Source of the DNA: Hydractinia symbiolongicarpus
Taxonomy: Eukaryota > Cnidaria > Hydrozoa > Anthoathecata > Hydractiniidae
Assembly (NCBI RefSeq): GCF_029227915.1
Contig: NC_079884.1
Span: 10,602,001-10,666,000 of the forward strand
Reading direction: 5' to 3'
Length of the DNA: 64,000 nt
Shown: piece after piece, positions 49,179-64,000 of the stretch
Layout: each line of letters starts with the position of its first letter
How positions within the stretch are numbered: position 1 is the first letter of the stretch
Made by a program: the position numbers and the translations under genes
The notes under the pieces: generated by a model
What the model was told of the DNA's origin: nothing
The model's input: only the letters and a program-made list of their open reading frames with translations
Databases searched by the model: none

Positions 49179-52100
49179 ATGGCAGTAAATATTCCTAGTT
49201 GTAGTAATGCTCCATCTACAGATGTTTTGTTAGGGAACCGCTTGATTAATAATTCTCTGACCGGTAACGAAAGAAGAAAACATAGATACACGTTATTTAT
49301 TGGATATGGAGAAGAATCGGGGTCATTGCTTAAACGCTGTGAGCAATTAAAGTGTAAATTAGGTATCAATACGAATATTGAATTTTTAAAATATTTAGTC
49401 GAATACTTTGAAGAAAGAAACCCTGATTTCAAGCCTATTGATCAAACTGGATTCGCAAACATTAGTCAACCAGTTCCAAACACAGTAGAAGGTGAAAAAT
49501 GCAATGAACAGTTATGTGCAACAAATGTTTCCATACAACAGGAAGAAGAACCTTGTGGGAAAGAAATTGATGGATCAACAAAAGGTATTAAAGGTGATGC
49601 ATGTCAAAGAAATTATCATTTAAAAAGGTCACTCCCATTTCAAATAACAGAGGAAGAAAATGTTAAAGTTAAAAAAAAGATTACAGATGTTAAATGTTTA
49701 GTGGAACATCATGAATTTTCCAATGAGCAGCTCCTTGTGTAAGACATTTTATTTACAGCATAATATTACTTGTTGTAAGGAAGTTAGGGTTTAAACCGCA
49801 AACAGATGGGTTAACTGAAAATGGCCATCCTAAGAACATCTTTAAATAGCTATCACCCATTTTGTCCCAGTGGACAAATGTCACGTGGACAAATGTCACG
49901 TGGTACTTTTAAGCCATTACAGGTCCACATTTTTCTTAGTAGCCATTGCATTATGACTTGACATAAAAAACGCGATATACACCCTCTTCATAAATAGGGG
50001 ATGAATTTTTTGTAGAATCTTTGTTTTCTTACTTCAAACCTTCAATATTGTGTAGTTTTGAAAAGTTTTTGCTAGTTTAGCTTTAGTTTAATTTAGATAA
50101 TTGTAGTTCTTGTTTAATCAAAGCTTCTTTTGTGGGATCTTGACTGTGGAACGTCCATGTTTTCCCTCAATCAAAAGTTTTACCATGTCACATTCCGACA
50201 AGGAGAATGGAATTCTAAAAATTTTGACAGCAATTTTGCCACTGTTTAGATCTTATACAATGACACTATGATGGCAACAGCTTGTTGTCACTAAAATGTA
50301 GTACAACAAAATTTTTTGCAGACTATAAATAATCATTTCTAAAAAGGCCTATAATAAATGTATACAAACATAACATACACTAAAGAATATTTCCAAATAA
50401 AGTTTTCTAGCAACTTTTGATTTTTTGTGTATTATTGCAATAGCATTGAAGAACATTCAAGTATTTAAAAGCGTTTTTCTTTTTTAAGATATAGCTAGGT
50501 ATGCGGCTGTCTTCTTTATATTATTTAATTTGTCAAAACTGTTGATCAGTTGATCGAAGGAGGGGTCTAAGTTCCTATTTTATGTGGCCAGAACACATTT
50601 TAAAACAATAATATTTAAAACCATACAGAGTAACTGACTATGATAATGTCTATGGCAAAAAGAGATAATAATTTGGTCATATTGTCACTCATTACAATGC
50701 TGTCATTAATTCCCATGGTTGTATATATATTGTGCAGTGTCAGCTGTAGAATGTATATATTGCTAGCATTTATTGCTCCCACAAAAGCTCAATGTTTTCT
50801 TATGCTTTATAGGGAGCATTTTTTCATGGAAAAATTCTCAGCATGGCGCCGAGTGCAATATGACATATATATATATTTTTTGAATTCTTTAACTTTTGCA
50901 GAAAATATGAGCCTTTAGTTCCTTGAGTTAAATTAACTCTTAGAAGCTATAGTAATTGATAGAAACAAAATAGCTAACCCTAATTAGTCCACAGGCTTCT
51001 TCATAAAACCTACTGTCCATGTGCTGGGGATTTAACATAAACTTTTCAGATTTTCAAGTCATCTCTTAAATGGTTGCACTTAAAATGTGGTAATAGGACA
51101 ATTGGGCCATGATAAGTTTTAGCTAACTTGCACAGTCTATTTGTCATATGGCTAACGTTGTAAAGATTGAAATGCAAATATGAAATGTGTAATGAATGCT
51201 TAAAGGTTATAATTCCATTATTATTAAATTAAAATGCAATATATTCCCAGGTGGGATAAGGGGGTCAAAAATATAAATGTTCAATGAGTGTTTTCTGTCT
51301 GCAGCTTGTTGATCACTTTTTTTTTACTTTATGATGCCTAATATTTACTAATTTTACCAACTGGCAAATTTTCAAGCTATGCCTTTAGCAAACAAAGTGC
51401 ATATAAACAGAATTGCCTGTATATAGTTCCTTTGATATTAGTTTTATGGAAAACTTAAGAAATTAATTTAAATATATTATTTGCTTCTTAAACAGCCTAA
51501 TATTTTTCAGTCGATTTTTTACCCCCAGTGGGCCATTGGGCTTAATTAGAAACTTCTTAGATGCCTGGAAAATGCTTTTCGCAGAAAAAAAACATGCAAC
51601 GTCAAAGGAAAACCTGAAATTGTTTATAAAACATTCACAACTTTCTGATTTGTTGAATGAGTTGCAAAACGAATCTTACATTTTAAAAAAAATGACTGTG
51701 ACAATTTTATCCATTTGGATGATATTGTGACAGCCATTAGCACTGAAAATAGTCTGTAAAAAATTTATTGTAACATAACATAATTTAACATTCTGTTACA
51801 TTTGGTATCATTAATTTTTGTATTTTTTCTCGCCTTTTTTTTAGAGAGTTATTAACTTAATACATAGACATATGTATGTTTTTCTAATTTCACTTTTCTG
51901 GCATTTTTTAGGGATAATTCAACTCCTTTTTCTTCACCCATGTCTTTCAAAGCTGTAAAGATAATATTAAAATATATGGAAAATGTAAAAAGAGACATAA
52001 ATTACTACCACGGATTTATTTCGTCCACTGAAAAACTACGAAAGTTTTTAGACGAATATCGCCAAGCGACAAACACATCGTTTACTGTGAGAAGCTCAAG

Positions 52101-54311
52101 ATCTTATATTAAAAAGAGAGCACTGAATGCAGTCAAAGCTCTTAAAAGCAATACATCAGAACAACATGACTTAACAATAGGTGCTACACAAATTTTAGAA
52201 TGTAATGTAAAAGAGGACGAAAAAGTGTTACAACACACACTCAGTAATGAGATTCTCATAGATACTGAAAATGAAACTTCAGAGTCTGCTTTTGAAATTG
52301 TCAGTAAGGATATAAGAGAGAGGGCAGTTGATACTCCTGAAGAAATATTTGAAAATAAAAACGATAAACAAGCAGCGCAAGAAGACATGTTTGATGTAAA
52401 TCAAACTGGCAAGGAAAACTCTTTTGAAGAAAATCAGTCGTTAGATGATAGCGTTGTAACAGGTATAGTTTCCTACCTTTCTGTATTAAACATATCATTA
52501 AGGCTTTTGCTGAATAGAACATAATCTTGCTCATATATTGCATATCTGTGGTTTTCTCGAGTTTCTTAATTTTGTTTGAATTTTTGTACTAAAGGTTTCT
52601 GAATAATAATAATAATAATGCTAATTTATTTCTAAACATTTGAACTTTAAAGTTATTAACTGCTTTGGGCGTTTCAGTATGATCGATGGTTGGAAATAAA
52701 CTGAGAAACTGAATAGTCAGCAGTTCTAAATAACACAATTAACTTTCATTTTTAGTAAGGAAAGGACAAAAAATATGTCAGTTTAAAAAAATAAACAATA
52801 GACAATGCGGTATACTACTCTTTGAATTGTTCCCTCAAATATTAAATTGTTAAGGCATACCTTAAAGCGCACAAACTTTCGCAAATTCCCAAAGTTTATT
52901 TAATGAAATTTTCCAAGAACATTGACTTCAAAGGTTCGTAAACAAGAAAGAAAATATCCTTTTATTTGCGTGAAAAAAAAACAGCCAGGTATGGGTTATT
53001 TTAAGTTAAGTTTCAGTGGCTTACAAAAAGTCAATATCCGCAACATTTTTTAAAAGCATCGATTCGCGAAAGTTTGTATTCGCAAAATCAAAAAATTTCG
53101 CGAATTTTCTTATTTTGCAAAAGTGTCTGTCCGCGAAAGTTTCTGCAGTTAATATTTAGCACAAAAATCGTAAAGTTATGATCAGACTAAATATCCTCCC
53201 GTACCTACAAATAGTGCAATTCATTTTTAGGTCCATTACGTTGGGAATATATACTTGGTAAACCACCTATTCCGTTTACAGGAGTACCTTTCTTTATTAT
53301 TGGCAACACACAATATCAATGTTTTTTTGCAACTGCTGATGCGAGAACACAGAAGAGAAGAAGTGAAGTAGAGAAAACTGTGAAGGTGTGTTTGGTACTT
53401 AAGCGAGTGCACTGCTTTATTGATCAAGTAAAAAAAGATGGCGACCTTAAAACCTCCAAGGATTGCCCCACTTTAAGATTTTTTTATACATAGCTACTTT
53501 TGTAACAGAAAAAATTTGTTGTTATTATAAAATTGAAATGGACAGAAGTAAGACAGTTTGTAAAAAATTGCAAAAACAACAATTGCTAACACTTGTTTCT
53601 ACTCCCGAACGATATGCGAAAATAAAAAAGTAGCTTTTAAGTATCTGCTTACCCTACATGTTTTGTTGCAACTTATAGGCTTAGCTATCTGACACTTCTA
53701 TAGAATAGAAATGGCTTCCTCACTGTCAGCAGCAGCAACAACAACAGCAACAACAACGACAAAAACAACAAGAGAAGAAGGAGAAAAATGCATTATCCAA
53801 CGCTTTTGTTTTCTATTTTTAGGAGAATCCCGGGATAAAACCAAGAACGCGTCGCTCGTTAAAGCGAGATTGCAAGGCTGTAATGTGTATAAAAAGTATT
53901 GTGTCTTTTCCTGAATTCACCGTGCAAGAGACGATCAGTGAAGTGAAAAGTAAAAAGGGTTGTCGTAAACTAAAAGCAAAAACACTCGATAAAATACGAA
54001 ACGCGGTGGAGAAAGGAGAAAGCATTGGACATCCCGCGTTTTGGGTGTATATACCACTACCAGAAGCGCATTCAACACACGATTTAGAATCAGAAGCAGA
54101 TAAGGCTGTAAATCTAGAAAATGTGGACGAAATAGCTCAAATTTTAAATGCAGCTGCTCAGTACGGCGGACCAGTTCAAGTCGTGCAAAAAAGTGGTGAC
54201 ATTGTGGAGTTTCAAATTACCGAAATGTCTGATGGGATAGATGATGCAACACAACAAATTGCTAGCCAGTTTTTATGTTTCAGTGAACATCAAGAAGCGC
54301 AAGAAACGTGA
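49179..54311 (+). CDS. Large putative regulatory protein, possibly CARF/ALS2CR8-like (5 exons, frame off by 1 at an A run)
   Basis: Exons 49179-49738, 51511-51755, 51912-52462, 53231-53385 and 53823-54311 (stop). All have AG/GT ends and the phases close, except that exon 2 is one base short. Its first part reads RFFTPSGPLGLIRNFLDAWK in one frame. Its end (NDCDNFIHLDDIVTAISTEN) is in the next, and the switch falls at an A8 run (51685-51692). With nine A the product would be about 666 aa. The N-terminal part has ERRKHRYTLFIGYGEESGSL and LGINTNIEFLKYLVEYFEER. The middle is acidic and disordered. The C-terminal part has PIPFTGVPFFIIGNTQYQCF, KPRTRRSLKRDCKAVMCIK and SIVSFPEFTVQ. The basic patch followed by C.A.....I..FPEF.V resembles CARF/ALS2CR8 transcription-factor domains. 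Another in-frame ATG lies at 49137. Function not proven. Confidence 0.72.
49990..50180 (+). repeat. Dispersed ~190-bp repeat, copy B
   Basis: Direct counterpart of 30370-30560; lies in intron 1 of the CARF-like gene. Shared blocks include gtagttcttgtttaatcaaa and catgttttccctcaa. Confidence 0.75.
52860..53155. repeat. ttcgcgaa-rich dispersed repeat stretch
   Basis: Multiple gattcgcgaaag, aatttcgcgaat and tccgcgaaagttt motifs within the intron at 52463-53230. Similar clusters occur at 1680-1815, 22745-22825, 25395-25555, 37770-37865 and 42645-42745. Confidence 0.65.
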
Positions 54312-56033
54312 TATTTGCCTTTACCGTCTTTTGTTCTCTTAAATTAGTTCTGTATTTCTTTCAAATCTTTTAACAAACTCGTTTTTACTGACTTATATTC
54401 CCAACTTAAAGACAAACCAAAGATGCTAAAACAAGTAAAACAGAAACTATAAAACTAAATAAATATAAAAAGAAACCAGAAAAACAGAGTGAAAAAGAAA
54501 ATGCCACAATATAATATAAGATATAAAGAGTAAACAAACAAAAAAATAAACAAAAAAACAAACAAATAAAATCTTACTTAAGCACGATCCACAAACAGTG
54601 CTGTTTGACCATTTTTATGTGTTGCTTCCAACAAGACTTTTATCATGGGTTGTAAAGGATGATATGATTGAATGATCGAGTCTGGGTATTTTTTAAAAAT
54701 GGTCATGAAAGGAAATTTGAATATACAGCCGGGGATCTTTCGTTAAAACGGGCTTTGCGAACCCTGAAAAAGGCTTAAACGGGAACAAAAAACAACCTCG
54801 TATGCAGACGTTCTAGGTGTTTTAGACAATGATAACAGAAACGAAACACTCTCATAAACATCGCAGCTCCGCATAAACACTTCAAATAGAAAACAAAAAG
54901 CCCTGCGGCTTGAAGACTTCCGTTATTAGCCCGGAAGGTTCTAAAATTTCAAGTAGACATTGAAAACAGAGAATAATGGGGTAAACAAATCATTAAGTAT
55001 CCTAATTCTCAATTATTATTGTTACTAACTTGCAATGTTAAAATCAACTTAAAAAATTAAAAATAATAATTTTTACATATATATATTATTCTAAAATAAT
55101 AGTAAAAACTTTAACTGGATATTTTCAATACTGATCTGGAAAATCCAGGATACAAATCTTGTTATGTATGAACATGACGATTCGAATATAATAACTTCTA
55201 AACAAGTTCAATTTTAATGAATTATTATTCAATTAATTCAGCAATAAATACATTTGAATATTTCAGTTTTTAGGCCTTCAAAATCTACTCTCTCGTTGAA
55301 GATTTTTTGAAAATGTTGCTGGTGCATAGTTTGATAACAGCTGATCTAAAAAAGAAAGTATGTTTCAAAAATGAGAAACATGAATACAATTTTACCATAA
55401 ACTGAATTAACACCAGGTTGTTTAAATATTATCTCTTTAACCTCTCTTTGCCTCTTTGAATTAAAAAGATACAAATCAATGCAAATAAATCTGTATAAAT
55501 TTAATCAAGCTGGCTTTTGATATCTTTATTAAACCAGTAACCATGTAAGCAGGCGATGCATGAGTGTAAAATCTGTGGACGATATATACAGGGTGTATTT
55601 TTTCGAAATCGATTAATATTGAATTCGATAAATTTCATCATTTATTATCCAAATTCTCGAATTTGAATTTCTTATTGGAGAGTCTGATAAGTTGCAGTTT
55701 TTCATTTTGAAGAAAAGAATTAGTCATTATCTTGTTTGACAAATCCAAAATGTTGAAATTTCAAATTGACAAATTGAAACGAAAAAAAAGTAAACACAGA
55801 ATTAATAAAATTGTGAGATTTCTTAAATCAATGTTTAATTATCCTGCATTGGCTAGTTATCTATTCTGTTACAGGCTAATTATCAGTTCACCCTGACTGT
55901 GTGGTGCAAGCAACAATAAACTTTTGTCAACTTTTCTGCAGAAAATGTAAAAAAATCCTGTGACGAATGTCTTTTTATCTGATAGAAGTAGCATCACAAA
56001 GTGTCGTTTTGAAAGTTTTTTTAGCCCTCTTCT
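54312..56033. other. Intergenic spacer
   Basis: Mostly AT-rich. One minus-strand candidate exon near 55348-55277 (acceptor cttttttag; reads QLLSNYAPATFSKNLQRES then RF and stop) is protein-like but isolated. Nothing else supported. Confidence 0.4.
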
Positions 56034-56337
56034 TCCTAAAAGAACATGGAAAAACAACGTAAAACAAGACAAAGGTTTTGTTGTTGTTGACGAGCTAAGA
56101 AAAAAAAAGCACTCTAATCAGAGCACTTTAAAGATCATCAAGATTTACTTTTATATGTCATTTTTGTCTGCAATTGCTCATGTCCCAGCACCTTTGCTGA
56201 TGTCACCTCACCTTTACGTTGACAGTCTTCGTCTTGCTTAACTTTTATTGTGTAAATTTTGGATTATGATGTATTTCAAGGTTTCAGTATAATTTTCAGC
56301 TGCTTCTATAAAAAATTATATATGTGTATATCAACAG

Positions 56338-56415
56338 CTCACAACCTTTAGAAATTTTGCGAAACGAAGTGACTAAAATGAGAATGCTGCTGAATAATTT
56401 TTATCTTCAGCGCAG
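56338..56415 (+). CDS. Possible helical exon in duplication, copy 1 (second at 56989-57066)
   Basis: Between acceptor tatatcaacag and donor gtaatt an open 78-base stretch reads QPLEILRNEVTKMRMLLNNF then YLQR, a typical coiled-coil composition, with phases 2 in and 2 out. The identical exon lies 651 bp downstream. No neighbouring exon could be joined with confidence and the acceptor lacks a good pyrimidine tract. Confidence 0.28.
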
Positions 56416-56585
56416 GTAATTGTAAATTTTATCTTATATTTTGTGGGAGCAAAAAAAACATATGGCATTTCTTTTTCGTAACACTAAACGGATTTAAATT
56501 TGCCACATCGTCCACATACGTCATACTTTGTTTGCTTTTATGAAGTTGAATCATAGTTTTATTTAGTGACGCGTGTCTAAATAAG

Positions 56586-56593
56586 TATAAAAG
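56586..56593 (+). promoter_or_regulatory. TATA box in duplication, copy 1 (copy 2 at 57237-57244)
   Basis: tataaaag, 59 bases before an ATG at 56645 (copy 2: 57296). The two ATGs open short frames that begin identically (MSRVIGDVYQPEV) and diverge at the duplication junction: FLKEHGKTT then stop in copy 1, LPKNNF then stop in copy 2. Confidence 0.4.
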
Positions 56594-57336
56594 GTATCAT
56601 GTTTCATTATTACCACACATTAAGAAATTGTCTCTCTGAATAACATGTCTAGAGTAATAGGGGATGTCTACCAACCTGAAGTATTCCTAAAAGAACATGG
56701 AAAAACAACGTAAAACAAGACAAAGGTTTTGTTGTTGTTGACGAGCTAAGAAAAAAAAAGCACTCTAATCAGAGCACTTTAAAGATCATCAAGATTTACT
56801 TTTATATGTCATTTTTGTCTGCAATTGCTCATGTCCCAGCACCTTTGCTGATGTCACCTCACCTTTACGTTGACAGTCTTCGTCTTGCTTAACTTTTATT
56901 GTGTAAATTTTGGATTATGATGTATTTCAAGGTTTCAGTATAATTTTCAGCTGCTTCTATAAAAAATTATATATGTGTATATCAACAGCTCACAACCTTT
57001 AGAAATTTTGCGAAACGAAGTGACTAAAATGAGAATGCTGCTGAATAATTTTTATCTTCAGCGCAGGTAATTGTAAATTTTATCTTATATTTTGTGGGAG
57101 CAAAAAAAACATATGGCATTTCTTTTTCGTAACACTAAACGGATTTAAATTTGCCACATCGTCCACATACGTCATACTTTGTTTGCTTTTATGAAGTTGA
57201 ATCATAGTTTTATTTAGTGACGCGTGTCTAAATAAGTATAAAAGGTATCATGTTTCATTATTACCACACATTAAGAAATTGTCTCTCTGAATAACATGTC
57301 TAGAGTAATAGGGGATGTCTACCAACCTGAAGTATT

Positions 57337-58318
57337 ACCCAAGAACAACTTTTGAAAAATTTGGAGAATTTTAATTCCTGACCGTATTTTTAACAAGGGC
57401 TTTTGTCATGGTAATTGGTAGATGGCATAACAAAGGCTTCTAGTTCCAGGATTTTTAACTTTCAATACAAGACGAAATTGATTAAAAGTAACAGGATTGA
57501 AAGTTTGCGTTTAACAGCATCTTTTCGTCTCAACAGGAGGTGTGTGTGTGTATTATTATTTTTTATAGCGAACAGGTGACGATAACATAATCTAGTCAAT
57601 TATTTAAACGAACTTTACGCATTTTAGCTTATCAAATACAAGTTCGTCCGAGGGCTTATCTTTTACATTTTTTGACATCGTTGACATACCCGGGGATAAA
57701 GATAGAACCTCCTAAGATAGTTACGTAAGACACTCTCCTCCCCCCCCCCTTTTTTTAGTTCTAATAGTTCAGTGATCTCGAAAAGATAAGTGTCACGGCT
57801 GCTAAATGGAGACGGTGTTGCACTTAATAAAATAAAGAAAATAAAATAAAACCTAAGTTGATAAAATCGATCATTGTAAAGCTTTGCCCCCCTTTCCATT
57901 ATTCCCCAAGAATTTTTTTCTAAAAAAAATCAGAAAAACCATGGTCATGGAACTATTACAGGCTTTTACTTACAAATATCTACGTTTAGTATGTGTGACC
58001 ATATATCACTTAATGTTGTCGGAAGCTCGTAAAAACAAGCTTGCGGGTCGGTAAGTTTGTCATATGAGTTCGATTGGAAAGCCAGCTAACGTGTTTTTTT
58101 TCTGTTGTTATAATTAAAAAAAATACGAAAGCAGCGAACACTGTTTTGATGGTGTAATAGTTGATTAATAATATTCCTTGTTTAGTTGTTTAGCATTATA
58201 GCTTTTATCGTGTAAAAAAAGTTCAATGCTTGATTTTATAACTTTTTTAGACAACTGTAGCTCTAGCTAGCTATAATTTTTTTTTATCTAATTCAATAGC
58301 TCGGACTGAATAACACAA
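57337..58318. other. Spacer upstream of FAM102-like gene
   Basis: Contains a gtgtgtgtgt run (57541), a C-run (57743) and a SINE-like repeat at 57955-58125. Likely includes the promoter of the gene starting at 58319. Confidence 0.4.
57990..58125 (+). repeat. Probable tRNA-derived SINE, copy B
   Basis: aagctcgtaaaaacaagctt, then a B-box-like tgagttcgattggaaagcc, a T8 run and ctgttgttataattaaa; the tail matches copy A at 44095-44285. Confidence 0.5.

Positions 58319-64000
<5,682 letters not shown>

Larger units (their letters stand above)
56034..57336 (+). repeat. 651-bp direct tandem duplication
   Basis: Sequence from about 56034 to 56685 is repeated at 56685-57336 with a period of 651 bp and no difference that I could see. 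Each copy holds a possible exon, a TATA box and an ATG. Junctions: ccctcttcttcctaaaagaa on the left, gaagtattacccaag on the right. Confidence 0.95.

Overview
The window is metazoan nuclear DNA: AT-rich, with genes cut into short exons by GT-AG introns and orthologues of animal proteins on both strands (ELOVL, STEEP1, TSEN15, FAM102/EEIG1). The gene content, compact introns and dense small DNA transposons and Helitrons suggest a non-bilaterian such as a hydrozoan cnidarian. That placement is an inference; no species-diagnostic sequence was found. There is no bacterial operon, CRISPR array or rRNA.

Layout. 0.5-2.4 kb: last exons of a Lys-rich nuclear protein gene (+). 5.1-9.1 kb: complete 7-exon fatty-acid elongase of the ELOVL1/4/7 type (-), with a Helitron-like insert in intron 1. 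10.1-11.2 kb: two exons of an unrecognised Pro/Gln-rich protein (+). 12.6-22.5 kb: a transposon-rich block. It holds a TTAA-flanked element containing nested TTAA inserts, a broken Tigger/pogo transposase carrying a small Helitron in frame, minisatellites, and a head-to-tail array of five Helitron-like units. 23.3-24.0 kb: small coiled-coil gene (-). 26.1-29.7 kb: complete 8-exon STEEP1 (-) with a GC-AG intron and a very long TA microsatellite in intron 1. 29.9-30.2 kb: terminal exon of a Cys-rich protein (-).

31.9-36.4 kb: a young Ty1/copia retrotransposon with 211-bp LTRs differing at one position and a TGTTT target duplication. Its polyprotein frame is broken once between integrase and reverse transcriptase. 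39.7-40.1 kb: candidate minus-strand exons. 41.3-43.1 kb: complete 6-exon TSEN15 (+). 45.2-46.1 kb: intronless NHL-repeat protein (+). 46.2-47.0 kb: second TTAA element, which preserves the empty site of an insert seen in the first. 47.9-48.5 kb: candidate minus-strand exons. 49.1-54.3 kb: 5-exon gene for a large putative regulatory protein with a possible CARF/ALS2CR8-like C-terminal part (+), whose frame is off by one base at an A8 run. 56.0-57.3 kb: direct 651-bp tandem duplication containing a TATA box and an ATG. 58.3 kb to the window end: first 12 exons of a FAM102/EEIG1 (NT-C2) gene (+).

The genes are independent housekeeping or regulatory loci, not one pathway. STEEP1 (traffic of STING), ELOVL (ER lipid elongation) and TSEN15 (tRNA splicing) are conserved animal functions. 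All exon boundaries were assembled by hand from splice signals and codon phase. For the named genes every exon junction keeps the frame and the product length is near that of the human protein.
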